Source of the DNA: Methanospirillum stamsii
Lineage (GTDB): Archaea; Halobacteriota; Methanomicrobia; Methanomicrobiales; Methanospirillaceae
Direction of reading: 5' to 3'
Assembly: GCF_003173335.1 (NCBI RefSeq)
Contig: NZ_QGMZ01000019.1
Coordinates: 1 to 64,000 of the forward strand
DNA: 64,000 bases
Part shown: piece by piece, positions 47,175-56,286 of the stretch
How the letters are laid out: each line of letters starts with the position of its first letter
Numbering within the stretch: position 1 is the first letter of the stretch
Translations under genes and position numbers: made by a program
The notes under the pieces: generated by a model
The model's input: the letters and a program-made list of their open reading frames with translations, nothing else
Database searches by the model: none
What the model was told of the DNA's origin: nothing

Positions 47175-48728
47175 TCATGATCCAACAATCCAGGAGTCAA
47201 TATTCCGTGTCTTCGGGTTGAAAATTATCCCTATCTCGATTATCTTCCGGGAATCTTTCCGATATTTCTCTGCATAGCCACGGTTTTGTATCTGCTTAAG
47301 AGGATTTTGAATCCCGGTTTTTTCAGGTAGACCTACCTTAAACTCAAATATCCAGATAAAATCAGATGTTTTAACCGTAAGATCAATCCGGCCCCTGTTT
47401 GTTGTATCTTCGGGAATTACCTCAAACCCAAGACTTGCCATAAGTGAATACACCAGGCCGGACCAGTATCCCTCGAACTTTGACAAGGAATTATTCCTAT
47501 ACCAATCATGGGGAATCGAAGCAAAAAAAGCCTGAAGCTTGTGATGCAATCCGTCAATATCACCTAAAATCAGTATCTTTCGAATATCCAGGTTTGAAAG
47601 AGGTTCATTATCCGTTTTCAGGAGCGAAAGAATGCTCCTGTTGAATGATTCTTTCACCTCCCGGTTTGGAAATCCAAGAGTATACCAGGTACCCTCTTCC
47701 GGATTGCTCCTCCATGATGTGATCGTAAGATACCCTGCCTGGAAGAGAAGGGTTTCAAGACGGATATGATCAGGATCAAATGATCCCAGCAGGTCATCAC
47801 TCGCAATAAGGCCCTCATATTCAGCCGGAACTCTCGGATTTGCCTGCCATAAACTGATTAGAAATGAAGGGGTTCCGGTTTCGAACCAATAGGGTTTAAA
47901 AAGACCTGAATCAAAATACAGAAGAATATCAAAGGGATTGTACACCGACTCACCGGTCCAGGAATACCCATCATACCATTCACGAACCAATTCAGAGTTT
48001 TTTTCTGCGTACCATGATGAGAAGTTCTTTCGGAGATCTTCCTTTGTATATCCACAAATAGACGAATACCTGCTATCAAGAGTAATATCCTTGAGATTAT
48101 TCAACCCGGAGAATATGCCTGTTCTGACAAATTTCGACACCCCGGTTAGAAAAACAAACCGGATATGAGAATCTAGAGGTTTTATGACACCATAAAAATC
48201 CCGAAGAATATCACGCATTTCAGCCGCTTTTGATGGATGATTAAGGACATCGAGGATTGGTTTGTCATATTCATCAACCAGGATGACTACCTGCTGGCCG
48301 GTTTGTGCATGAATGTGCCTTACTATTGCAGCAAAACGACCCCCGGGTGATGACTCATGAGGGAAACATTTCCACTCCCGGGCCCATGATGTAAGAAATT
48401 CATCTATTCCTGCTTTAAGCTCATCTCCGGATCGGGGAGACGAGAATGACCAGTCAATCTTCAGGACAGGATTCTTACGGTTCCAGTCCCAGGCAGCAAT
48501 AGGGGTATCCAGGAACAATCCTGAGAATAAATCACGACGTCCCAAAAAAGCACAATGCAATGTGTCAATCAGAAGACTCTTGCCAAATCGACGGGGACGG
48601 GAAAGAAAATAATATTTTCCTGACTGGATTAGTGAATGTAAGAGCGGTGTTTTATCAACATAAACATACCCACCGGTTCTCATTTCAACAAAAGACTGGA
48701 TACCGATGGGAAGTTTCAGATTTGACAT
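47175..48728 (-). CDS. AAA-ATPase with C-terminal PD-(D/E)xK nuclease domain
   Basis: A 517-residue protein of the AAA-ATPase-like/PDDEXK family that is widespread and multi-copy in Methanospirillum-like archaea and Bacteroidetes. It has the N-terminal IGIQSF and YVDKTPLL region, the Walker A motif RPRRFGKS (Lys50), and a Walker B-type strand VVILVDEYDKP. The C-terminal nuclease-like fold has Asp449...Glu462-x-Lys464 (GRIDL, FEFK). It may act in defence or mobile-element biology; no function is established. It sits beside two decaying toxin-antitoxin modules. Confidence 0.82.
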   Translation of the reverse strand: MSNLKLPIGIQSFVEMRTGGYVYVDKTPLLHSLIQSGKYYFLSRPRRFGKSLLIDTLHCAFLGRRDLFSGLFLDTPIAAWDWNRKNPVLKIDWSFSSPRSGDELKAGIDEFLTSWAREWKCFPHESSPGGRFAAIVRHIHAQTGQQVVILVDEYDKPILDVLNHPSKAAEMRDILRDFYGVIKPLDSHIRFVFLTGVSKFVRTGIFSGLNNLKDITLDSRYSSICGYTKEDLRKNFSSWYAEKNSELVREWYDGYSWTGESVYNPFDILLYFDSGLFKPYWFETGTPSFLISLWQANPRVPAEYEGLIASDDLLGSFDPDHIRLETLLFQAGYLTITSWRSNPEEGTWYTLGFPNREVKESFNRSILSLLKTDNEPLSNLDIRKILILGDIDGLHHKLQAFFASIPHDWYRNNSLSKFEGYWSGLVYSLMASLGFEVIPEDTTNRGRIDLTVKTSDFIWIFEFKVGLPEKTGIQNPLKQIQNRGYAEKYRKDSRKIIEIGIIFNPKTRNIDSWIVGS

Positions 48729-48917
48729 TCTCGTATTAATTATTGCTCCGGTTTTATGTAAAATTTAGTATTTGCAATACATTCTTTCAAAAATTTCTAA
48801 CTAAAATTCTCACCGGGCAATCGATCTGTTTAAACCATATCATGACAGGAATTAATGTACTTCCAGCTTCTATGTCGCTGTGATTACTCATATAGAACTC
48901 ATTAACCGGGGAAATCT

Positions 48918-50144
48918 ATGGGAACATATTCAAACATAAAAGGTCTATCAGATGTCGATGTTTCTGGAAAAACAGTCCTTCTTCGGGTTGATTTTAACTC
49001 ACCCATTGACCCGATCACCGGCGCTATACTCGATGACAAACGATTCCGGGAGCACCTCTATACCATAAAGGCACTTAACGGGGCAAAAACCATCATTGTT
49101 ACACACCAGAGCAGACCGGGAAAAAAGGATTTTACCTCCCTTGTTTCACATGCCCAAAGATTATCAGAACTGCTTGGAAAAGAGATCAAATTTGTAGATG
49201 ACATCTTTGGTTCGAATGCGCAGGATGTCGTGAAAAAGGCACAAATCGGTGATGTCATTCTGCTTGAAAATGTCAGGTTCAATGCAGAGGAGAACCTGAA
49301 ACTCTCCGGAGAAGATTCGGCTAAAACCGTTCTTATAAAAAATCTTGCCCGAATGGGAGATATATTCATTAATGATGCATTTGGAACCGCTCATCGCTCA
49401 CAACCAACCATCGTGGGACTTCCGGAGGTTCTTCCTGCGATTGCAGGCCTTCTTATGGAACGGGAAGTTGAAAACCTTTCCAAGGTTTTTACCGGAGCAC
49501 CCCGTCCTGTAACATTTATCCTCGGGGGGACAAAAGTTGACGATTCCATTGATGTAGCCCGCCATGTATTAATGAATGGGATCGCTGATTATGTCCTTGC
49601 CGTTGGTGTCGTTGCCAACATCTTCCTTGCTGCCAGAGACTTTTCTATTGGAAAACCCTCCATGGACCTCATTGAACAACTGGGCTATACCGGACAGATT
49701 GATATTGCCCGTGACATTTACTCGCGATTTAAGGAAAAGATTGTCATGCCGGAAGATGTCGCTATCCGGAAAGACGGGAAGCGTGTTGAAGTCGCAATCC
49801 AGGATATGCCAGATGACTGTCCCATTCTTGATATCAGTGCAGCAGGTCTTATTCCCTGTCTCGAAATAATAAAAAAATCTCACACAGTTGTCCTGAATGG
49901 ACCTGCAGGGCTTTTTGAAGAAGAAGAATTTTCCCAAGGTACCATTGAAATAATTAAAGCAGCATCAGAAGCAGAATTTTCAGTAGTAGGTGGCGGTCAT
50001 ACCGCAGCAGCAATAGAGAAAATGGGATATGACTCCCGTTTTACCCATATTTCTACCGGAGGAGGAGCCTGTATTGAATTTTTAACCGGTAAAAAACTTC
50101 CGGCCATTGCTGCTCTTGAAAAAAGTTCTCAAAGATTTGCCTGA
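48918..50144 (+). CDS. pgk: Phosphoglycerate kinase
   Basis: A cytoplasmic enzyme interconverting 1,3-bisphosphoglycerate and 3-phosphoglycerate in gluconeogenesis and glycolysis. The 408-residue protein is archaeal in size. Substrate-binding segments RVDFNSP and HQSRPGKKDF, the ENVRFN strand, and the nucleotide-binding GGGHTAAAIEKMG near the C-terminus are all present. A GGGGAA ribosome-binding site precedes the ATG. Despite the accessory genes on either side, this is a normal housekeeping gene. Confidence 0.95.
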   Translation: MGTYSNIKGLSDVDVSGKTVLLRVDFNSPIDPITGAILDDKRFREHLYTIKALNGAKTIIVTHQSRPGKKDFTSLVSHAQRLSELLGKEIKFVDDIFGSNAQDVVKKAQIGDVILLENVRFNAEENLKLSGEDSAKTVLIKNLARMGDIFINDAFGTAHRSQPTIVGLPEVLPAIAGLLMEREVENLSKVFTGAPRPVTFILGGTKVDDSIDVARHVLMNGIADYVLAVGVVANIFLAARDFSIGKPSMDLIEQLGYTGQIDIARDIYSRFKEKIVMPEDVAIRKDGKRVEVAIQDMPDDCPILDISAAGLIPCLEIIKKSHTVVLNGPAGLFEEEEFSQGTIEIIKAASEAEFSVVGGGHTAAAIEKMGYDSRFTHISTGGGACIEFLTGKKLPAIAALEKSSQRFA

Positions 50145-50206
50145 TAACAGGTATCAAAAAGCAAACTTATTTTTCTCTGCTGCTGACTTTTCTGCAGCAT
50201 ATACCT

Positions 50207-51139
50207 ATGACAGGAGATTTGATACAGCTGAACCATATTGCTCTTTATGTTACCAACCTCGAGCGAAGTATCCGGTTTTATGAGGATATTCTGCATATGC
50301 AGGCTTTTGGTCCGGTCCATCTCGGATCGATATCCACCAGCGGGCAACTTATCGGAAAGGCAGTATCAGGTGGTCACGGACTTTTAAAAGGAATAATTGG
50401 TGGCATCTCATCCAGAGCAGTTAAAGACCAGTATACGGATATTGCTCTTCTTTCATCCACTGGCTCCGGATATGATATTCTCCTTATCCAGGAACGGCAT
50501 CCTGATTCAGATAATACAAAATCAGTTGATGGGAAGACGATATTCGGATTTTCATGTACACTCTCACCATCTGTTGATATGGAAATTCTTGGATGGGATC
50601 TTCATCAGGCAGAGGCAAATTTTGAATGGGGAGATCCCGGACTTGATGGAACGGTATTTACAGAGGATGCTCAGTATCACTCACTCTATGTCAAGGACCC
50701 GGAGGGAAGGATTATTGAATTAAAGCCGGACACAGAAAATACAAAAACTGGGGGTTTTATCACCAGTCTTGACTCAATAATCCTTCATGTGACCTATCCG
50801 GATATCAGTAAAAAGTACTACCTTGAAGAATTACACTTCCGGATTGATTCGGATTCAGGCAATAAAATTACAGGAAAACGAATTATTTCGCTAACTAACC
50901 AGTCAGGGAAAAGATGCGTAACCCTCTATGGTCTGACAACACCGGATGGAAATCCTGTGCAGACTGGAGGATATGGACTGGATCATTTTGCCCTCTCCGG
51001 TTTGGAGGAGAAGGGAGAGAAAAATTATCCTGGACTGGATTTAAAAATGGATCCGGATACCTTGCAGGAAAAAACAAATTCTTCCTATATCCATGATAGC
51101 GATGGATACTGGATTGAATGCTGCCAATATCAGGAATAA
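50207..51139 (+). CDS. Two-module glyoxalase/dioxygenase (VOC) superfamily protein
   Basis: A 310-residue protein with two tandem vicinal-oxygen-chelate halves, as in ring-cleaving dioxygenase-like families. Metal ligand candidates are His10 (LNHIALYV), a glutamate in IIELKP, His in DHFALSG and a glutamate in WIECCQ. The substrate cannot be predicted. It lies between pgk and the Cas1-like gene on the same strand and starts 62 bp after pgk. Confidence 0.8.
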   Translation: MTGDLIQLNHIALYVTNLERSIRFYEDILHMQAFGPVHLGSISTSGQLIGKAVSGGHGLLKGIIGGISSRAVKDQYTDIALLSSTGSGYDILLIQERHPDSDNTKSVDGKTIFGFSCTLSPSVDMEILGWDLHQAEANFEWGDPGLDGTVFTEDAQYHSLYVKDPEGRIIELKPDTENTKTGGFITSLDSIILHVTYPDISKKYYLEELHFRIDSDSGNKITGKRIISLTNQSGKRCVTLYGLTTPDGNPVQTGGYGLDHFALSGLEEKGEKNYPGLDLKMDPDTLQEKTNSSYIHDSDGYWIECCQYQE

Positions 51140-51163
51140 TCGTTCCTGATTTTAAGAAATTCT

Positions 51164-52096
51164 ATGAAAACAGGAAACTGGAAAATTGTAGGCGGATTTG
51201 GTGCACACATCAAATCAAACCGGACAGAATTAATCATTCAGCATAAGGGAATAATAAAAGAAACTCCAATAAATGAAATCTCTCATTTGGTAATTTTTGG
51301 TGGCCACAACATCCAGACTTCCACGATTACCACTCTTATCAAGGAAGGAGTTTTCATCTCTTTTTGTGAATCTGATGGGGAACCGGTAGGGTATATGGCC
51401 CCTTATGATTATTCATCATTCAGGGAAATCCAGGAACTTCAGAAATCAGTTGCTCCATATTCATACGCATTTACCTGTGCTCTCGGATCCATCAGAACAA
51501 GAATTCTCACAATTGAAAAATATGCCGAAATATTCGGGCCGGATATCATTTATTCAGGTGAACTGGATCTTTTGTCAGGGTACAGTAAAGAACTGGAAAA
51601 TATGGTCCGGATTGAAGAACTTCGAAGAATCGAGAAGCTTGTTCGTGATATGTATTATGAAATAATCAGCAGGTTTATTGATCCATCCTTGCATTTTAAA
51701 AGAAGAACGGTTAGACCATATTCAGATCCGGTAAATGCAATACTGTCGTTTGGATACGGAATGCTTTCTTCTGCATTTACCCGGGCTGTTGTTGGGGGTT
51801 ATTTAGACCCATCAGCCGGATTTTTGAACAGAGGGAACCAGGCATTAGTGCAGGACCTCATTAATTGCTGGAAATGTGAAATGATTGATAAAGCAGCAAT
51901 AGAATTTATCAGATCCGACGATTTTAACGTAAAAGGATACGAAATTTCACACGGACGATGTATCCTGAAAGAGGATATAATTCAGCAGTTAATTACCATT
52001 TTTTCGAGTACCATCAACCCGGATCTCATTGATTCACAGGTGGAAAATCTTATTCAGGCATTAAAAGGAGAATCACAATTTTCAATTCTCCGATAA
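51164..52096 (+). CDS. cas1: Stand-alone Cas1 homologue, probably catalytically inactive
   Basis: A 310-residue Cas1-fold protein. The N-terminal beta domain (GGFGAHIKSNRTEL...INEISHLVIFGGHN) and helical C-terminal domain (DPVNAILSFGYGMLSSAFTRAVV, YLDPSAGFLN, ALVQDLINCWK) align by eye with Cas1. Glu157 keeps the first metal-ligand position. The invariant His of GFLH is Asn222, and the acidic residue of DLxE/D is Asn234; only Asp231 nearby remains. Loss of two of three ligands predicts no integrase activity. No CRISPR array, cas2 or other cas gene is present. It is 25 bp downstream of the VOC gene. Solo Cas1 families are known in archaea. Confidence 0.85.
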   Translation: MKTGNWKIVGGFGAHIKSNRTELIIQHKGIIKETPINEISHLVIFGGHNIQTSTITTLIKEGVFISFCESDGEPVGYMAPYDYSSFREIQELQKSVAPYSYAFTCALGSIRTRILTIEKYAEIFGPDIIYSGELDLLSGYSKELENMVRIEELRRIEKLVRDMYYEIISRFIDPSLHFKRRTVRPYSDPVNAILSFGYGMLSSAFTRAVVGGYLDPSAGFLNRGNQALVQDLINCWKCEMIDKAAIEFIRSDDFNVKGYEISHGRCILKEDIIQQLITIFSSTINPDLIDSQVENLIQALKGESQFSILR

Positions 52097-52124
52097 TCAG
52101 ATGAGCTGACAAGTTCTTTTTTGC

Positions 52125-52150
52125 GATAATGACAGCAGCAGGTCATTATC
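52125..52150 (+). terminator. Perfect hairpin terminator after cas1-like gene
   Basis: GATAATGAC (52125-52133) and GTCATTATC (52142-52150) form a perfect 9 bp stem with an 8-base loop, followed by ATTTTTC. It lies 29 bp after the Cas1-like stop. The following 150 bp to glmM are extremely A/T-rich and hold no gene. Confidence 0.55.
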
Positions 52151-52303
52151 ATTTTTCACATTATATTTTCTTCACAGTATATGTTTTTTTTAATATTTTT
52201 CGTTGTATTTTATATTTTGTAATATATAGCATAATAAGGTTTATTATATGAATGTTGTGATCCAGAAAAATTAATAAAATAATAATAGAATTATAAAAAT
52301 AAA

Positions 52304-53659
52304 TTATATAAAAGAGGATATACAGGAGAGCAGTTCTGTTTCAAAACTCTTTGCAAACGCCTCATCTATTGATTCAACATATAATCTGACCAGTGGCTCG
52401 GTTCCTGATGGCCGGATGAGAGCCCAGGCATCTTTACGGTCGATTCGTATTCCATCAACCAGGTTCAGCGAGTCTTGAGCGAATTTTTCTTTAACGGCAG
52501 CAAGAATCTGTTCTGCATTCTTTGTATGGAATTTATGTTTAAGCATAACAGAAGGAGGAAGAGCATCAACAAGAGATGATAACGGCTGTTTTTTGTTTGC
52601 AAGGAGTATCACCATCATCGCTGCGGTCATTCCTCCATCCCTGCAGAACTGGTGATTCGGATAAATAAGCCCGCCATTTCCTTCACCGCCAAAAACCACC
52701 GGTTTTCCTTCTGAAAGAAGTGCCCTCATCCGACGTGCAACATAGATACTGCCAACAGCAGTGTAATCGACCATGCAGCCATGAGGAGAGATAACAGTTT
52801 CAATAAGCCGTGAGGTGCTGACCGGAGTTACCAGTACACCTTTTTTATTGGAACAGATATATTCGGCAACAAGAGCAAATTCCTTATTTTCCTCAACAAA
52901 CCGGCCTTTATCGTCAATGAATACTGCCCGATCAGCATCCCCGTCGTGAGCAACTCCGAATGCTGCACCGGTTGAAACAACCATGTCAGCCAGTGGAGCG
53001 AGCCCTTCTATGGAGGGTTCCGGGTCCCGGGCGGGGAAATTTCCATCAGGATAGGCATTGAGAGTAAAAACCTGACAACCGATTGACTTTAAAATTTCCG
53101 CGGTTGTCCGGAAAGCTGCACCACAACCAGGATCGATGACAACTTTCATCCCCTCCCCAATCTTCTCCGGAACTTTTTTGACGACTCCTTCGATATACTT
53201 TGTAACCAGGTCACCTTCAGGGATTATCACCCCGACATCCTTCCATTCTTTCAGATCAAAATTGTAAGAAAAGACACGTTCTTCTATCTCGATGGATGCT
53301 TCATCATCCATTTCAGTCCCATCTTTTTCGATAACCTTAACCCCATTATATTCACCCGGATTATGGGATGCAGTAATTACCACTCCGGCACTGTACCGGT
53401 TCATGACAATGTACTGAAGAGCGGGCGTTGGAAGAATTCCACAATCAATGACATCACAGCCTGTTGCCATAAGACCTGCTTTCATTGCATTAATTAATGC
53501 AGGCCCTGAGGTCCTGGTATCCATACCAACAGCAATAGTCCCAGGGCGCATTGACCCGACCGCCATTCCAATCTTCATAACAAGGTCCGGAGTAATCAGT
53601 TCGCCAACAATACCCCGGACTCCGTTTGTTCCAAATAATTGCTTCTTCTTTTCAGACAT
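52304..53659 (-). CDS. glmM: Phosphoglucosamine mutase / phosphomannomutase
   Basis: An alpha-D-phosphohexomutase of 451 residues. The phosphoserine loop is TASHNP (Ser98). The metal loop is HDGDADR, the sugar-binding loop GGEGNGG and the phosphate-binding loop RPSGTEP; all four domains are complete. In methanogens these enzymes interconvert glucosamine-, glucose- or mannose-6- and -1-phosphates for UDP-GlcNAc and surface glycans. GlmM is the best fit, but PMM/PGM activity cannot be excluded. Its start overlaps the stop of the upstream gene by one base (TAATG). Confidence 0.88.
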   Translation of the reverse strand: MSEKKKQLFGTNGVRGIVGELITPDLVMKIGMAVGSMRPGTIAVGMDTRTSGPALINAMKAGLMATGCDVIDCGILPTPALQYIVMNRYSAGVVITASHNPGEYNGVKVIEKDGTEMDDEASIEIEERVFSYNFDLKEWKDVGVIIPEGDLVTKYIEGVVKKVPEKIGEGMKVVIDPGCGAAFRTTAEILKSIGCQVFTLNAYPDGNFPARDPEPSIEGLAPLADMVVSTGAAFGVAHDGDADRAVFIDDKGRFVEENKEFALVAEYICSNKKGVLVTPVSTSRLIETVISPHGCMVDYTAVGSIYVARRMRALLSEGKPVVFGGEGNGGLIYPNHQFCRDGGMTAAMMVILLANKKQPLSSLVDALPPSVMLKHKFHTKNAEQILAAVKEKFAQDSLNLVDGIRIDRKDAWALIRPSGTEPLVRLYVESIDEAFAKSFETELLSCISSFI

Positions 53660-54270
53660 TAGGCATCTTGTGTTAAATCATCAGGATTAAGACCTGGATT
53701 TTCTATCTGCTCTTCTTCTGGTTGAGATTCGGATTTCTTTCTTTTTTCCTGTTTTTCTTTTAACTGTTCCTCACGAATTTTCAGGAGACGAGATGATGCA
53801 AGAGCAACATGGCGCATTACCTCAGTAACGCGATCTTCTATCTCTATTTCATCATCGACCTCAATAGAAGTACTCTCAATCTCCATGAGAAACCGGGCTA
53901 CTTCACTAACCTCGAATAATAAATCATCCAGTTCTTCCGGGGTGTAAAAACCACACATTGCCCCGTACAAAAAAGTAGCTCCTGCTTTACTGACTTTCTT
54001 TTTAAAAGAACTCCGGGCCTGGTTTACTGCCTGCGGAGTATACGTTCCGGTCATAAATGGGACCAGTTCAGGAAGATTTTTCCCGATATATGTCATTTCA
54101 GCACCGGATGAAGTCTGAAAATCTGAACATAACCTGGAGATTGCCCATTCCCTGGCAGTAATGAATGTCCTCTTCCGAAGAAACTGGTTTACCTGGGAGT
54201 ATGATGCACCGTCAACCTTCCTGAACTTGTGATACTTTGTTGGATCCCGTGAACGGAATGAAGTTGACAT
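53659..54270 (-). CDS. Conserved euryarchaeal protein (DUF5806-like)
   Basis: A 203-residue soluble protein of unknown function. The segment KYHKFRKVDGASYSQVNQF, then ITAREWAISRLCSDF and PQAVNQARSSFKKKVSKAG, resembles DUF5806, a family I associate with halophiles and methanogens. The last 40 residues are Lys/Glu-rich and probably disordered. It overlaps glmM by one base, so the two are co-translated and a role linked to envelope sugar synthesis is possible but unproven. Confidence 0.72.
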   Translation of the reverse strand: MSTSFRSRDPTKYHKFRKVDGASYSQVNQFLRKRTFITAREWAISRLCSDFQTSSGAEMTYIGKNLPELVPFMTGTYTPQAVNQARSSFKKKVSKAGATFLYGAMCGFYTPEELDDLLFEVSEVARFLMEIESTSIEVDDEIEIEDRVTEVMRHVALASSRLLKIREEQLKEKQEKRKKSESQPEEEQIENPGLNPDDLTQDA

Positions 54271-54341
54271 GAGAAGTACCGTTAGAATTGCCTCACAGAT
54301 AAGTCCACGGTAAAAAGAATTACCAGATAGACGGGGGGTTT

Positions 54342-54349
54342 TTTATATC
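54342..54349 (+). promoter_or_regulatory. TATA box for tRNA-Asp
   Basis: TTTATATC lies about 35-40 bases before the tRNA-Asp gene in an otherwise non-coding strip. The spacing suits an archaeal tRNA promoter. Confidence 0.45.
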
Positions 54350-54381
54350 TGACATACAACATGTATAGGGGTTGTCCCAAA

Positions 54382-54454
54382 GCCCAGATAGTGTAGTGGC
54401 CTATCATGTCGGCCTGTCACGCCGACGACTCGGATTCGAATTCCGATCTGGGCG
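54382..54454 (+). tRNA. tRNA-Asp (GTC)
   Basis: A 73-base cloverleaf. The acceptor arm GCCCAGA pairs with TCTGGGC. The anticodon stem CGGC/GCCG encloses loop CTGTCAC with anticodon GTC. The T arm contains GATTCGAATTC. The discriminator base is G, and no CCA is encoded. There is no intron. Confidence 0.96.
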
Positions 54455-54465
54455 TCTTGTTTTTA

Positions 54466-56286
54466 TCAGTTTTTATCTTCAGTATATCCTCCATATCCAA
54501 CTCTTATCTCAAATCGTGCTCCCTTTCCTCCTTCTCCGGTTTCATGGATAGTAATACCAGTAATCGATAGGATCTCTCTGACAAGGAAAAGACCAAGGCC
54601 GGTATTACTTCCATATCCCCGTTCAAATACTGTTTCTTTCAGGTCATCAGGAATCCCGATGCCATCATCTTCACACAAAATACAGACGAAATCGCCATCA
54701 TGATAGTAGGAAAAACGGATGAGCGATAAAAATTCACCACCATGACGGAGAGCATTGTCAATAAGATTGAAAAAAACCCGTTCCAAAAGTGGATCAGCAT
54801 AGATAATAAGCCCGTATAATTCATTAACAATCCTGACTTTTTCTGGAATACCAATTTCCGAAACTCTCTGAACAAGAGTTCCAACATCCTTCCACTCCGG
54901 CGAGTGGATACCAAGGTCCTGGTATACACGGGAAAATTCTATCTGGTCCTGAATTAACCTGGCAGCATCATTAATAATACTGATAATCTTCTTCGTTTCC
55001 AGATCATCATCTGGTTTTCCCAGAAGAGGTACAAGACCCAGGATTACAGAAACACGATTTCGAATGTCATGCCGTGTAATACTGGAAAGGAGATTTAATT
55101 TTTCATTCGTCCGGATTAATGCCCGTTCCGCCATAATCCGGGGAGTGATATCACGCATGCTCTGAATAGCCCCGATGATCTGACCCTTTGAATCATACAA
55201 AGGACCAGCCATGGATGAGAAATGTTTTCCCCCTTTGCCCATCCGGGGAAAAGACTCTTCAATAAATAAGGAATCACCGACTCTGCTCACATCCGGAAAA
55301 AACTCCATGACTGCAGTTTCTTTGTTAAGAACAGCATTAAGCAGCATTGGCCTTTTTTCCCCATAAAAGGGTATGGCGTACTCATATTTTCCCCGGCCGA
55401 TGATATCAGAGTCAGGAATCCCTGTGAGTATCTCCATGGCATGGTTCCAGAAAATGACCCATCCATCCTTATCAACGACAAACGTCGCATCAGGAAGACG
55501 AGAGATGACATCCCGGAGTTGACGCGCTGATTCGCGGAGAGCTCCACTCTCAACCACCGCCTTCCAGGCAGTCCGCTGCCCGGTTATATCCTGCACATTA
55601 AGTGACCAGAATGCATTGACTTTTGTTCTTCCGGAAAGAATCGTCAGGTTATGAAATGCTGGAAATATGCTCCCATCCTGCCTTACATGATCTAACTCAA
55701 ATGTGGTGTGTCCGGAATGTAGAGCTTTTTCCAGAAATGGAATGAATTGTTTATCAGGATAACCGGAAACTGAGGAAAATGGACTCCTCCCAATGAACCA
55801 TTCCGGCTCAGTTCCATGCATTGATGAATAGGCAGTATTCACATAATCGACAACATCACCTGTCCCTGTCACAATACCGGTACTGGTATTTTCAACAATA
55901 TTGGCCAGTTTTTGAAGTGATGTCTCAAATTTTTTTCTTTCAGATATATCTATTGCAAATCCACGAAAACCAATAATGTCAGTTCCGGTCCTGATAGGTG
56001 CAGCATATATAACCAGGGGGAATATATCACCATCCTTCGTAAGACCGGAATATTCCTTCCCGCTTATGGTTTTACCATCCCGGATCATCTGAAGGGACGA
56101 TAAAAACAACTGATGATCCTCTGAATCGATAAGGTTTAAAATATGAAGACCTGATTCAAAATCTGTGCTGGAATACCCGGAGATTTCAAACCCCATCTGA
56201 TTTAGAAAGGTAATATTTCCTTTCATATCACATTCAAACACAAATTCCGGAAGGAGGTCTGCAAGTTCCCGGTATTTTTTTTTCAC
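54466..56286 (-). CDS. PAS sensor histidine kinase, C-terminal part of a split gene
   Basis: The 606-residue reading frame begins abruptly at a GTG inside the A9 run and continues the sensor encoded upstream in another frame. It holds three PAS modules (starting near KYRELADLLPEF, IVENTSTGIV and VISRLPDATFVV), an H-box in ITRHDIRNRV (His codon at 55069-55071), and a HATPase domain with NLIDNALRHG, EDDGIGIPD and GLGLFLV. As a stand-alone protein it would lack the membrane sensor. Deleting one A from the run at 56275-56283 fuses it to the upstream CHASE4 part as a 967-residue kinase. Confidence 0.85.
   Translation of the reverse strand: MKKKYRELADLLPEFVFECDMKGNITFLNQMGFEISGYSSTDFESGLHILNLIDSEDHQLFLSSLQMIRDGKTISGKEYSGLTKDGDIFPLVIYAAPIRTGTDIIGFRGFAIDISERKKFETSLQKLANIVENTSTGIVTGTGDVVDYVNTAYSSMHGTEPEWFIGRSPFSSVSGYPDKQFIPFLEKALHSGHTTFELDHVRQDGSIFPAFHNLTILSGRTKVNAFWSLNVQDITGQRTAWKAVVESGALRESARQLRDVISRLPDATFVVDKDGWVIFWNHAMEILTGIPDSDIIGRGKYEYAIPFYGEKRPMLLNAVLNKETAVMEFFPDVSRVGDSLFIEESFPRMGKGGKHFSSMAGPLYDSKGQIIGAIQSMRDITPRIMAERALIRTNEKLNLLSSITRHDIRNRVSVILGLVPLLGKPDDDLETKKIISIINDAARLIQDQIEFSRVYQDLGIHSPEWKDVGTLVQRVSEIGIPEKVRIVNELYGLIIYADPLLERVFFNLIDNALRHGGEFLSLIRFSYYHDGDFVCILCEDDGIGIPDDLKETVFERGYGSNTGLGLFLVREILSITGITIHETGEGGKGARFEIRVGYGGYTEDKN

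Noticed and set aside
51164-52304. CRISPR array or casposon around the Cas1-like gene
   Set aside because: No regularly spaced repeats, cas2, HNH, terminal inverted repeats or target-site duplication are visible. The B-family polymerase is 46 kb away and is the replicative type.
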